Assembly: GCA_009923895.1 (NCBI GenBank)
Contig: RFSP01000064.1
Coordinates: 1 to 8,851 of the forward strand
DNA length: 8,851 nt
Direction: 5' to 3'
Source of the DNA: Betaproteobacteria bacterium
GTDB lineage: Bacteria; Pseudomonadota; Gammaproteobacteria; Burkholderiales; Burkholderiaceae_C
Positions 1 to 7,988 of the stretch are shown here, piece after piece. The position numbers and the translations under genes are program-made. The notes beneath the pieces are model-generated. The model was given only the letters and a program-made list of their open reading frames with translations, did no database searches and was not told where the DNA came from. The stretch's first letter is position 1. Every line of letters starts with the position of its first letter.

Positions 1-638
1 TGCAGCACAACAGCGCGATCGGACTGAGCCAACACCTTGCGATAGTCCCGGTCCACAATCAGCGTGGCGATGCCGTCCTGGCGGATCTCTCCAATCACCC
101 GCCAAATCTCGGCCACGATGAGGGGCGCCAACCCTTCCGTGGCCTCATCCAAGATGATGAGCTCGGGCTGGGTCATGAGCGCGCGACCGATGGACAGCAT
201 CTGCTGCTCACCCCCCGACAACTGAGAACCCAAGTTGCCAAGTCGCTCCGCCAACCGAGGAAAGGTGTGTAGCACCCGCTCGAAGGTCCAGCCCCGTCCA
301 GAATCACGGGGCGGCTTGGCCGCCATGATCAGGTTTTCTCGCACCGACAGGTTCGGGAACACACCGCGCCCCTCGGGCACATAAGCCACACCTCGGCGGG
401 CCACCTCATGCGGCTTGCCCTTGGAGAGGTCTTGGCCAAACAGGTGAATGCGTCCATCGCGTTGGGTCACGTGGCCCAACAAGGTACGGATGAGCGTGCT
501 TTTGCCCATGCCGTTGCGCCCCAACAAGCCCACCGTTTCGCCTCGGGCAATGGTCAGGTCCACGCCATGCAGGACATGGCTGGATCCATACCAAGCGTGA
601 ATGTCACGCGCTTCCAATATGGTGTCATGCAAGGGCAT
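1..638 (-). CDS. livF: LivF-type ABC transporter ATP-binding protein (C-terminus cut by window edge)
   Basis: This is one of the two ATPase subunits of a branched-chain-amino-acid-type (HAAT family) importer and acts on the cytoplasmic face of the inner membrane. The first 212 codons are visible. The family is usually about 235-240 residues, so roughly 25 are missing. Visible motifs are Walker A GRNGMGKST (40-48), the LivF-typical PEGRGVFPNLSVRENL (88-103), signature LSGGEQQ (140-146) and Walker B LIILDEATEGL (160-170). The segment after it reads IVDRDYRK, where most LivF proteins have VEQN; this is a variant, not a frame break. The ATG at 638 lies one base after the livG stop, so translation is probably coupled. 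It is the last visible gene of the operon. Given its partners, the cargo is probably benzoate or a related aromatic acid rather than an amino acid, but that is inferred. Confidence 0.93.
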   Translation of the reverse strand, partial: MPLHDTILEARDIHAWYGSSHVLHGVDLTIARGETVGLLGRNGMGKSTLIRTLLGHVTQRDGRIHLFGQDLSKGKPHEVARRGVAYVPEGRGVFPNLSVRENLIMAAKPPRDSGRGWTFERVLHTFPRLAERLGNLGSQLSGGEQQMLSIGRALMTQPELIILDEATEGLAPLIVAEIWRVIGEIRQDGIATLIVDRDYRKVLAQSDRAVVL

Positions 639-639
639 C

Positions 640-1401
640 TCAGTGGCCCCCCAAGTAAGCAGCCTGCACCTGCGGGCTGTTGCGCACCGCCTCAGGTGTG
701 CCTGTGGCGATCACAGCCCCATTGACCATGACCGTGATGCGGTCCGCCACACGAAAGACGGCATCCATGTCATGCTCCACCAGCAAAATGGCGTGTTGGG
801 CCTTGAGTTCGTGCAGCAGCGCCAGCATGCGCTCTGTTTCTTCCGCGCCCATGCCAGCCAACGGCTCATCCAGCAACAACACTTGAGGGGCTGTGGCCAA
901 ACACATGGCAATTTCCAGCTGACGCTTCTGGCCGTGGCTCAACAACCCGGCGGGTCGATCCAAATAGTCACTCAAGCCCGCGCGGGCCGCGGCTTCGCGG
1001 GCAGCCGCCACACTGTGCTCACAGCGCTGAGCGCTTTGCCACCAGGCCCAGGCCTTGGGGGTGCGTGCCTGCGCGGCCAAACGGCAATTCTCAAGCACAG
1101 TGAACGGAGGGTAGATCGTGTTGCGCTGGTAGCTGCGGCCCAGCCCCGCCTGCGCACGTCGGGGCTGAGACCAGCCCGTCACGTCCTGCCCCAACAACTC
1201 AACCGTGCCCGACGAAGGCGCAATCTCACCCGAGAGCATATTGATCAAGGTGGACTTGCCCGCGCCGTTGGTCCCAATGACTGCGTGGACCATGCCACGC
1301 TCAAGTTCAATGGACACTTGGTCCACCGCCACCAGGCCGCCCCAGCGCCGCGTGATGTCACGCCCGCGAAGCAACACAGAAGAAGTCTCAGGCGAGTTCA
1401 T
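640..1401 (-). CDS. livG: LivG-type ABC transporter ATP-binding protein
   Basis: This is the second ATPase subunit of the HAAT-type importer, expected to pair with LivF beneath the LivH/LivM membrane channel. The 253-residue protein is full length for the family. It shows Walker A GTNGAGKST (43-51), Q-loop Gln92 (SYQRN), signature LSHGQ (154-158), Walker B VLLLDEP (174-180) and H-loop His210 (VEHDMD). The C-terminal GTPEAVRNSPQVQAAYLG is typical of LivG. The open frame continues upstream to 1488, but the ATG at 1401 is preferred. A good Shine-Dalgarno GGAGGG lies 8 bases before it, at 1410-1415, and the longer N-terminus looks nothing like the family. With this start the gene overlaps the end of livM by 14 bases. 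Function is secure; the transported compound is not. Confidence 0.95.
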   Translation of the reverse strand: MNSPETSSVLLRGRDITRRWGGLVAVDQVSIELERGMVHAVIGTNGAGKSTLINMLSGEIAPSSGTVELLGQDVTGWSQPRRAQAGLGRSYQRNTIYPPFTVLENCRLAAQARTPKAWAWWQSAQRCEHSVAAAREAAARAGLSDYLDRPAGLLSHGQKRQLEIAMCLATAPQVLLLDEPLAGMGAEETERMLALLHELKAQHAILLVEHDMDAVFRVADRITVMVNGAVIATGTPEAVRNSPQVQAAYLGGH

Positions 1402-2404
1402 CTTGGCGGCCCTCCATGGTTTCTGCGCGTCGCGACGAACGACCCACCAAGCGGTCGCGCCACTGTCCGGGGACCCCCACCAAACCACGCGGCAGCAAGG
1501 CCACGCTGGCGATGATGGTCAGCCCCAGCCCCAGGTGCCAATGCTTGGCAAAGTCTCCAAAGATGGCCTCGGACTTGAAAAACTCTTGCAACAGCGCAAA
1601 AGCAAAGGCGCCAATGAGGGCCCCTCGCAAATGGCCCAGGCCTCCCAAGATGATCATGATGAGCACCGAGCCCGACAAGTGCCAAGCCATCAGTTCGGGG
1701 TTGACGAATCCGTCTTTCACGGCAAAGAGAAAGCCCGCCAGCCCTGCGAGACCCCCTGAAATCGTGAACGCGGCGAGTTTGTAGGGGTAGGTGGAAAAGC
1801 CCGTGGCTCGCATGCGCTGTTCATTCACCCGAATGCCTGCCAAGGCCCGCCCAAAACGGGACCTGCCCAGAAGGCCCAAAAAGAAGAACACACCCAACAA
1901 ACACACCCAAGTAAAAGCGTACAAAACGCCTGACTTGTCGAGGTCGAGCCAAGATCCCAACACAGGCTTGACGTTGAGGTAAATCCCATCTGTCCCACCG
2001 CCCAGTGGTGTGTCGTGCACCACGTAATAGGCCATCTGCGCAAAAGCCAAAGTCACCATGATGAAGTACACGCCCTTGGTGCGAAGCGACAAGGCTCCCA
2101 CGACCAAGGCATACAAGGCGGCCACCACCACGCAGGCGGGCAACAACCAGGCCAGCGAGGCAGCGTCGCTGGAGGGAGAAAGCAGCACCGCCGCGTAGGC
2201 GCCAATGCCAAAGAACGCCGCTTGACCAAAGCACACCAGCCCGGTACCGCCCACCAGCAGCTCCAGGCTCAACGCGAAGATCGCGTAAATCATGATCTTG
2301 GTGACCAAGTCGACGCCGAAATTGCCGCCCACCCAGGGGTACGCGGCCAGCGCCAAGAAGGCCATCACCACAAAGAGAAGTTTGGATCGGTCGATGGAAG
2401 TCAT
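1388..2404 (-). CDS. livM: LivM-type ABC transporter permease
   Basis: This inner-membrane permease subunit of the HAAT importer should form the translocation path together with LivH. Its 338 residues are mostly hydrophobic. The N-terminal membrane segments begin near residues 8-25. They are followed by the family motif around CFGQAAFFGIGAY (58-70) and a GGGTDGI stretch (135-141). The cytoplasmic coupling segment RFGRALAGIRVNEQRM lies at 183-198, and LGGLGHLRGALIGA at 253-266. The tail after about residue 315 is charged and hydrophilic, and the start of livG is embedded in its codons. The ATG at 2404 has a clear ribosome site, AAGGA at 2411-2415, six bases away, which overlaps the livH stop codon. 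The 9-base gap to livH implies one transcript. Confidence 0.95.
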   Translation of the reverse strand: MTSIDRSKLLFVVMAFLALAAYPWVGGNFGVDLVTKIMIYAIFALSLELLVGGTGLVCFGQAAFFGIGAYAAVLLSPSSDAASLAWLLPACVVVAALYALVVGALSLRTKGVYFIMVTLAFAQMAYYVVHDTPLGGGTDGIYLNVKPVLGSWLDLDKSGVLYAFTWVCLLGVFFFLGLLGRSRFGRALAGIRVNEQRMRATGFSTYPYKLAAFTISGGLAGLAGFLFAVKDGFVNPELMAWHLSGSVLIMIILGGLGHLRGALIGAFAFALLQEFFKSEAIFGDFAKHWHLGLGLTIIASVALLPRGLVGVPGQWRDRLVGRSSRRAETMEGRQDELA

Positions 2405-2413
2405 GTTCGTTCC

Positions 2414-3295
2414 TTATCCCGCCTTGAAGAGCCCATCAGGCTTCCACAGCAGGATCAGCGCCATCAACACATACACCAGCACGCCCGCCGCTTGTGGCAG
2501 CAAGACCTTGCCAAAGGTGTCGACCACGCCAATCAATAACGCCGCCAACAAGGCCCCGCGGATGGATCCAATGCCACCGATCACCACCACCACAAAGCAG
2601 ATGATGAGCACCTGATTGCCCATGCCCGGGTACACCGATGACACCGGCGCGGCCACCATGCCCGCCAAGACGGCAATGGCCACGCCAGCAGCAAACACCA
2701 CGCGGTACAAAAACTTGATGTCAATGCCCAGCGACTGCACCATCTCGCGGTTGGTACTGCCGGCCCGGATCATCATGCCCAGCCGAGTGCGGGTGAAGAC
2801 AAAGTACATGCCCAGCGCCAAGGCCAAACAAACCGCCGAGATAAAAAGCCGATAGACCGGATAGGTCATCAGTTCGCCCAAGGGCAGGGTGCCTTTGAGG
2901 ATGTCGGGAGGTTGCACGCCATGGACATCGTCACCCACGATCAGGCTGCGCAACTCTTCAAACACCAAGATGAGGCCGTAGGTCATGAGCACCTGCTGCA
3001 AGTGCTCTCGCTCGTACAAAAAGCTGAAAAACAACCATTCCAAGGCATACCCAAAAATCACCGCCAAAACGAGTCCCACAAAGAGAGTCGCAAAGAATCC
3101 GCCGCCAAAGGTCGCGGCCACGATGGGCGCCAATGCATAAGCCATGTAAGCGCCAATCATGTAGAAGCTGCCATGGGCCAGGTTGATGACGCCCATGATT
3201 CCAAAGATGAGCGTGAGTCCTGACGCCACCAGGAACAGCAATAACCCGTACTGCATGGCGTTGAGGCATTGAATGAGGAAGGTGGCAAAGTCCAT
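2414..3295 (-). CDS. livH: LivH-type ABC transporter permease
   Basis: This is the other permease subunit of the HAAT importer, 293 residues and normal for the family. The hallmark GVINLAHGSFYMIGAY lies at 35-50. The coupling segment RLGMMIRAGSTNREMVQSLG is at 171-190, and VVVIGGIGSIRGA at 236-248. The C-terminal PDGLFKAG is typical of LivH. The frame stays open up to 3436, but those extra codons run into the end of the preceding hydrolase and read as charged, non-family sequence. The ATG at 3295 (MDFATFLIQ) gives the normal LivH N-terminus and sits 11 bases after the hydrolase stop. No convincing Shine-Dalgarno precedes it, so translational coupling is likely. Its place directly after benzoate genes suggests an aromatic-acid importer. 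Confidence 0.94.
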   Translation of the reverse strand: MDFATFLIQCLNAMQYGLLLFLVASGLTLIFGIMGVINLAHGSFYMIGAYMAYALAPIVAATFGGGFFATLFVGLVLAVIFGYALEWLFFSFLYEREHLQQVLMTYGLILVFEELRSLIVGDDVHGVQPPDILKGTLPLGELMTYPVYRLFISAVCLALALGMYFVFTRTRLGMMIRAGSTNREMVQSLGIDIKFLYRVVFAAGVAIAVLAGMVAAPVSSVYPGMGNQVLIICFVVVVIGGIGSIRGALLAALLIGVVDTFGKVLLPQAAGVLVYVLMALILLWKPDGLFKAG

Positions 3296-3306
3296 GGGTC
3301 TGGCGG

Positions 3307-4152
3307 CTAAAACGAAAGGGTTTGGCTGAAAGGTTGGGCCCTGGCTGCGTCTTGTCCAGCGCAGTGCGTTTGAAAAAACCGTTGAACGGCCCTCAACACT
3401 GCGGCGGGTTGGTCCTTGTGCGCCGAGTGCCCACAATCGGGCAATTCCAGGAGTTCGGTCTGCGACACGCGGCGCGCAATGCCACGAATTTGCTCGAGCG
3501 TACCGTATTCGTCCTGCAGACCCTGCACAGCCAGCACAGGGGCTTGGATGGCAGCCAAGTCCGCTTCAATGCTCCACGAGCGAAAACCCGGATCGAGCCA
3601 GATGTCGTTCCAGCCCCAGAAGGCCGAGTCGGGGTCGTCATGGTATCGGGCCAGCCGTTGACGCAAATCGGTTTGCAAGTAGGCATCACGGGCCTGCGCG
3701 ATGCTGCGAATGCTTTGGTCCTCCACTTTGATGTGAGGCGCCAAGACCACCAAGCCAGACACGGCGTGCGCATGGCGCGAGGCATACAGCAGGCTGATCG
3801 ATCCGCCATCGCTGTGGCCAAACAACCAAGGGCGCTCGCGGGGTGCATCCACGCCCACCGCCTGAAAAAACGCTGGCAGCACTTCAAAGGCTTGCTGGTG
3901 CATGAAGTCAGGCGTCCACGCCTGCCCGGGCTCCCGAGGCGTCGAACCCCCATACCCCGGGCGTGAATACACCAGCCCTCGACACCCCAGGGCCTCACAC
4001 AACCGGGCCGGGAAGTCCTTCCACATCAAAAGCGACCCCAGTCCTTCATGCAAAAAGACCATGAGCGGCGCACCCGGAGGTGCCCCCACCCACGCATACT
4101 CCACACGCGTGGGACGGCCCCTCCAGTCGATCTGTGCGAATTGGATGTGCAT
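3307..4152 (-). CDS. Alpha/beta hydrolase of the benzoate operon
   Basis: This is a 281-residue cytoplasmic alpha/beta-fold hydrolase with no signal peptide visible. The catalytic set is complete: nucleophile Ser114 in GHSDGG (112-117), likely acid Asp214 in GLQDEYG, and His242 in CGHSAHKD. An HEGLGS stretch (35-40) forms the oxyanion-hole side. Hydrolases of this kind recur beside bclA in beta-proteobacterial box clusters and have been called lactonase-like. Possible jobs are hydrolysing a lactone or epoxide-derived side product, or acting as a thioesterase that frees CoA; the sequence does not decide. The ATG at 4152 is chosen because the alternative in-frame TTG at 4191 abuts the bclA stop and adds only 13 residues with no family look. 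Neither start has a strong ribosome site. The 35-base gap after bclA keeps it in the operon. Confidence 0.88.
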   Translation of the reverse strand: MHIQFAQIDWRGRPTRVEYAWVGAPPGAPLMVFLHEGLGSLLMWKDFPARLCEALGCRGLVYSRPGYGGSTPREPGQAWTPDFMHQQAFEVLPAFFQAVGVDAPRERPWLFGHSDGGSISLLYASRHAHAVSGLVVLAPHIKVEDQSIRSIAQARDAYLQTDLRQRLARYHDDPDSAFWGWNDIWLDPGFRSWSIEADLAAIQAPVLAVQGLQDEYGTLEQIRGIARRVSQTELLELPDCGHSAHKDQPAAVLRAVQRFFQTHCAGQDAARAQPFSQTLSF

Positions 4153-4187
4153 GCCCAATAAAGATAGGATCGAAGGTTCGCCGAGCC

Positions 4188-5789
4188 TCAATGGGCCCGC
4201 GCGTCGCGCTCGCGCAGCTTGAAGCGCTGAATCTTGCCCGTGGCGGTCTTTGGCAAATCAGGCACAAACTCGATGAAGCGCGGGTATTTGTAAGGGGCCA
4301 AGCGGTCCTTCACAAAGGCCTTGAGCTCGATCTCGTCGGTCGAAGTGCCGGGCTTGAGCACCACAAACGCCTTGGTCTTGGTCAATCCGTCGGCATCTTC
4401 TTTGCCGATGACCGCTGCCTCCAAAACGGCGGGGTGCTGCACCAGCGTGGCCTCCACTTCAAAGGGAGATACGTAAATGCCGCTGACCTTGAGCATGTCA
4501 TCGCTGCGCCCGCCATAGGTGTAGCTGCCGTCTTCATTGCGAATGTACTTGTCGCCGCTCTTGGTCCAGCCCCCTTGGAAGGTCTCGCGGGTCTTGGTGC
4601 GGTTGCCCCAATACATCATTGCGCTGGACGGGCCATGGATGTACAAATCTCCGGGCTCACCGTCGGGCACCGGCCCCCCGTCATCGCCTCGCAATTCAAT
4701 TTCGTAGCCAGGAACAGGCCAGCCCGTGGTGCCGTAGCGCACGCGATCCGGGCGGTTGCTCAAGAAGATGTGAAGCATCTCGGTGGAGCCGATCCCGTCG
4801 ACGATGTCGACACCAAAGTGGCTCTTGAATCGCTGTCCCAATTCTGCAGGCAAGGCCTCTCCGGCCGACGAGACCAAACGCAGAGCCACGGACTCACGCG
4901 GTGGCAAATTCGCATGGGCCAGCATGCCGGCAAAACCGGTGGGGGCACCAAAAAACACGGTCGGCTTGAGGCCTGCCACTTCGCCCAGCCAACGCTTGAA
5001 TGTCGCCTCGGGCGTGGGACGCTCGCCCATGAGCAGCGTGGTCGCTCCCACGGCCATCGGGAAGGTCAGCCCGTTGCCCAAGCCATAGGCAAAGAACAGC
5101 TTGGCCGCTGAGAAGCACACGTCTGTGTCCCGAAGCTGCAACACCGCTTTGCCATACAGCTCGCAAGTCCAAAACGGGTTGGCATGCGAATGCACCGTGC
5201 CCTTGGGCCGACCGGTGGAGCCAGAGGAGTACAACCAAAAGCCCGGGTCATCAGGATGCGTTCTCGCCGGCTTGGACGCGGGCTCATGACTTTGCAAAAA
5301 GGCCTCGAAATCCACCTCGCTGGGGTGCAAGGGGGCCAACGGTCGGGACACGATCACCTTTTGAACTTCGTGGTCGGACCTCGTGAGCGCCGCCGTCAGG
5401 GTTGGCAGCAGGGCGCCGGAGACCAGCACCGCTTGTGAGCGCGAATGCTCCAGCATGTAGGCATAGTCGTCAGCCGTGAGCAGCGTATTCACTGCCACGG
5501 GAACCAGGCCGGCATACATCGCACCCAAAAAGCTCACCGGCCAATCGTTGCAGTCGTGCATGAGCAGCAGCACACGCTCTTCGCGCCGCAGTCCCATGGC
5601 ACGCAAAGCCGTGGCCATGCGTCGCACACGCGAATCCAAGAGGCCATAGGTCAAGGCCCCTCGGTCATCCACGAAGGCAGCTTTGGTTGCACGAGGGGCG
5701 TTGATCTCCAACAAGTGATGCGCAAAGTTGAAGTGCTCTGCAGGGGGTGTGATGCCCAGCGCATCGACGCTGGAAGCAGGGGCAGTCAT
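4188..5789 (-). CDS. bclA: Benzoate-CoA ligase
   Basis: This enzyme activates benzoate with ATP and CoA to benzoyl-CoA, AMP and pyrophosphate, the entry step of the box pathway. The 533-residue protein has the full acyl-adenylate (ANL) motif series. These are P-loop YSSGSTGRPKG (187-197), GSTEM (334-338), SGDK (411-414), hinge region YGGRSDDMLKVSG (425-437), and PKTATGKIQR (513-522) with catalytic Lys519. The KLFFAYGLGNG segment (230-240) and the overall spacing fit benzoate- and 2-aminobenzoate-CoA ligases rather than fatty-acid ligases. The ATG at 5789 has AAGGAG six bases upstream. It follows boxD after 43 bases. Substrate range could include fluorobenzoates or aminobenzoate; benzoate is favoured because boxD and boxR are adjacent. 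Confidence 0.95.
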   Translation of the reverse strand: MTAPASSVDALGITPPAEHFNFAHHLLEINAPRATKAAFVDDRGALTYGLLDSRVRRMATALRAMGLRREERVLLLMHDCNDWPVSFLGAMYAGLVPVAVNTLLTADDYAYMLEHSRSQAVLVSGALLPTLTAALTRSDHEVQKVIVSRPLAPLHPSEVDFEAFLQSHEPASKPARTHPDDPGFWLYSSGSTGRPKGTVHSHANPFWTCELYGKAVLQLRDTDVCFSAAKLFFAYGLGNGLTFPMAVGATTLLMGERPTPEATFKRWLGEVAGLKPTVFFGAPTGFAGMLAHANLPPRESVALRLVSSAGEALPAELGQRFKSHFGVDIVDGIGSTEMLHIFLSNRPDRVRYGTTGWPVPGYEIELRGDDGGPVPDGEPGDLYIHGPSSAMMYWGNRTKTRETFQGGWTKSGDKYIRNEDGSYTYGGRSDDMLKVSGIYVSPFEVEATLVQHPAVLEAAVIGKEDADGLTKTKAFVVLKPGTSTDEIELKAFVKDRLAPYKYPRFIEFVPDLPKTATGKIQRFKLRERDARAH

Positions 5790-5795
5790 GAGAGT

Positions 5796-5801
5796 CTCCT
5801 T
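5796..5801 (-). promoter_or_regulatory. Ribosome binding site of bclA
   Basis: AAGGAG on the minus strand lies six bases before the ATG at 5789. It is the best Shine-Dalgarno match in the operon, whereas boxD upstream and livH downstream have weak ones. Strong translation of the ligase relative to its neighbours would be expected; that is inference. Confidence 0.75.
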
Positions 5802-5832
5802 GTGTTCTGGTTTTCAGTGGCTGGGTGCGCCA

Positions 5833-7392
5833 TCAGCCCAAGGCCGACAGCACCTCGGTGCTGGCCTGGACCGCGCTGCGGCGATGGTAAAAATTCAAAG
5901 CACGCATCCCCCCCAACTCTTCGCCTCCGCCCGCACGGCCGGGGCCTCCGTGCAGAGATTGCGGCATGACATTGCCGTGGCCGGTGTGCAAGGCGGCCAC
6001 GTCGGCAGAGATGACGTGCACGCGTCCATGGCTGTCGGCCAATTCCAGCGCCGCCTGTGCGAGGGCTTGCGAATCGCTGCCGTACAAAGAGGCCACCAAC
6101 GAGCCCTCGCCACGGCGCACCAGTTCGGCCGCATGCGCTGCGTCGCGGTAGGGCACCAAAGTGGCCACAGGGCCAAACACTTCGGTCTCATGCACCACCG
6201 ACGCCGCATCGCTGCCTGCGGCACTGCGAGTGCCCAACAGCGTGGGGGCCACGCAGCAAGCCACGGCCGGATCGGCATCCACCAGGGCTTGCGTGCTGCC
6301 GTCGTACAAGACCTGCGCATGCTGTTTCAAATGGGCCAGGCCCTCTTGGACCGCATGGAACTGGGCTCGACTGACCAGGGCGCCCATGCGCACCGATTCA
6401 TTGCGAGGATTGCCCACGGTGGTCTTGGCCAGACGCGCACCAATCGCCTGCGCAGCGTCTGCGTAGAGCGACTCAGGCACAAAGACGCGCCGAATGGCGG
6501 TGCACTTTTGGCCGGACTTTTGCGTCATCTCTCGAGCCACCTCTTTGACCAAAAGGTCAAAGGCCTCACTGCCTGCCGCATGCCCGGGCAAGAGCCAAGC
6601 CGAGTTCACACTGTCGGCTTCAATGTTCACCCGCACCGAACGCGCGGCCACAGCGCTGTGAGATCGAATCACCTGCGCGGTGTCGGCCGACCCGGTGAAC
6701 GACACCACGTCGAAGGGACGCAGCGCATCCATCAAGCCGGCCGAGCTGCCACACACCACCGACAGCGCCCCTGGCGGCAAAACGCCGGCTTGCACCACGT
6801 CGTGCACCATGCGCTGCGTCAGCCAGGCGGTGGCCGTGGCCGGCTTGATGATCACCGGCACCCCGGACAGCAGCGCCGGGCCGGCTTTTTCCCACAAACC
6901 CCAGGAGGGGAAGTTGAACGCGTTGATGAACAACGCCAAACCGCGCACCGGCACCTGCACATGTTGAGACTGAAACAAAGGCTCCTTGCCCAAGCGCGCC
7001 GGCTCGCCATCCATCAAGAAGCGCCGGTCTCCCAGCGTCTCGCCCATCTTGGCGTACACACCCAAGGTATAGATGCCGCCGTCAATGTCCACCGCCGAAT
7101 CGTTTTTCACGGTGCCGCTGTTGGCCGTGGCGATCTCGTAATAGGCATCGCGCTGACCTTGCAGCACCTTCACCGCGGCCGCCAGCATGGCTCCGCGCTC
7201 GCGGTAGGTCATGCTGCGCAGGGCGGCCCCGCCTTGCGTGCGTGCAAATTCAAACCCAGCGGCCAGATCCAGGCCCGTGGCGTCCACGCGAACCAGCTCA
7301 TGCCCCAACACCGGATCGAACAAGGCCGATCCCGCGCCGCGACCGGCTTGCCATTGGCCACCCAAAAAATTCGACAGAAGTTCAGTGCTCAT
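5833..7392 (-). CDS. boxD: 3,4-dehydroadipyl-CoA semialdehyde dehydrogenase (NADP+)
   Basis: This enzyme oxidises 3,4-dehydroadipyl-CoA semialdehyde, the ring-opening product of the box pathway, to 3,4-dehydroadipyl-CoA, which then enters beta-oxidation-like steps. The 519-residue protein is an aldehyde dehydrogenase related to the N-terminal half of PaaZ, without the hydratase domain fused to PaaZ. Visible landmarks are NAFNFPSWG (157-165) with Asn160 in the oxyanion hole, the cofactor lysine in IIKPAT (181-186), FTGS (232-235), general base Glu258 in NIEADSVN, and nucleophile Cys297 in KSGQKCTAIRR. The GGPGRAGGGEELGG tail (482-495) is also family-like. The start ATG at 7392 matches the usual N-terminus, although its Shine-Dalgarno is weak. 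It lies 37 bases after the DUF4863 gene. Boundary and family are firm; the exact substrate follows from bclA and boxR context. Confidence 0.94.
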   Translation of the reverse strand: MSTELLSNFLGGQWQAGRGAGSALFDPVLGHELVRVDATGLDLAAGFEFARTQGGAALRSMTYRERGAMLAAAVKVLQGQRDAYYEIATANSGTVKNDSAVDIDGGIYTLGVYAKMGETLGDRRFLMDGEPARLGKEPLFQSQHVQVPVRGLALFINAFNFPSWGLWEKAGPALLSGVPVIIKPATATAWLTQRMVHDVVQAGVLPPGALSVVCGSSAGLMDALRPFDVVSFTGSADTAQVIRSHSAVAARSVRVNIEADSVNSAWLLPGHAAGSEAFDLLVKEVAREMTQKSGQKCTAIRRVFVPESLYADAAQAIGARLAKTTVGNPRNESVRMGALVSRAQFHAVQEGLAHLKQHAQVLYDGSTQALVDADPAVACCVAPTLLGTRSAAGSDAASVVHETEVFGPVATLVPYRDAAHAAELVRRGEGSLVASLYGSDSQALAQAALELADSHGRVHVISADVAALHTGHGNVMPQSLHGGPGRAGGGEELGGMRALNFYHRRSAVQASTEVLSALG

Positions 7393-7429
7393 GAGGTGCT
7401 TTCAGGAGAAGTTGTGTTCAGGCCCCGGG

Positions 7430-7894
7430 TCAACGGGTGAATTGAATTTGGCCCTGGGGCAGAAGGTAGAGCACCAAGGCCCTGCCCTGACTGACGGTGG
7501 GCCGGTGGGCGCTGCCTGGCGGGCATACGAGCCAGCCCTGCGGGTGGCCATCAAACAGCGCGTCGCCCTCCAAGGGCATGATGAGATCGATTTCTCCCAT
7601 CGGGTGCACATGGTGCGGCCCGGCAATGTCTTTCATGTCGACGACGTCCACAGAAAAACCTTGCAGATCCTCAGCGGGCTTGAAAATGCGGCCGTACTTG
7701 ATGCCGCCCCCCTCTCGGTCACACAGCCACCCGGCGGCCACGCCTTCTTGGCAGGAGGCCATCAACGCAGCGTAGGTGGCGCTGCCCGCCCCATGCTGCG
7801 CGTTGAGCCAGGCCTGCAAATCGGCGTCCAAAGGGCGCCCCGCCAATTCAGCGGTCAGCGTGGCGATTTGGGAACGAAAGGCTTCGACAGACAT
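7430..7894 (-). CDS. DUF4863 family cupin-like protein
   Basis: This small protein of 154 residues opens the operon. The C-terminal half carries a recognisable cupin metal site: HHVHPMGE (94-101, candidate ligands His95, His97 and Glu101) followed by PPGSAHRPTV (125-134, His130). The N-terminal 50 residues look helical. The family (DUF4863) is recurrently linked to benzoate box clusters. From memory, it also includes 4-hydroxylaminobenzoate lyase (PnbB), which would give a precedent for an aromatic substrate, but a lyase role here is unproven. The frame is open up to a TTG at 8038, but the ATG at 7894 is chosen: it is downstream of the predicted transcription start, gives the normal family length, and has GGGAGA about ten bases upstream. 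It may be an enzyme acting on a benzoate derivative or a small-molecule sensor. Confidence 0.88.
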   Translation of the reverse strand: MSVEAFRSQIATLTAELAGRPLDADLQAWLNAQHGAGSATYAALMASCQEGVAAGWLCDREGGGIKYGRIFKPAEDLQGFSVDVVDMKDIAGPHHVHPMGEIDLIMPLEGDALFDGHPQGWLVCPPGSAHRPTVSQGRALVLYLLPQGQIQFTR

Positions 7895-7988
7895 GGCGTT
7901 CAGGTCTCCCAAGAAAGAGTCAACGGCATCGAACTTGTAGCGCCTGTGGGCAGGGGTTTGACATTCCGGCTTGCCCCAAGCCCAAAGA

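Noticed and set aside
5819..5838. Inverted repeat GGCTG...CAGCC in the gap between boxD and bclA as a terminator
   Set aside because: The stem is only about five base pairs with a long loop, it overlaps the boxD stop codon, and no run of T follows on the minus strand.
5728..7440. Long plus-strand open frame of 570 codons opposite boxD
   Set aside because: It is the antisense shadow of boxD in GC-rich DNA, rich in His, Arg, Gln and Gly without any domain, while the minus strand has a complete aldehyde dehydrogenase.
7958..7963. Perfect TTGACA on the plus strand as a -35 box for boxR
   Set aside because: At 15-19 bases downstream the sequence is GC/CCAAA-like and nothing resembles a -10 hexamer.
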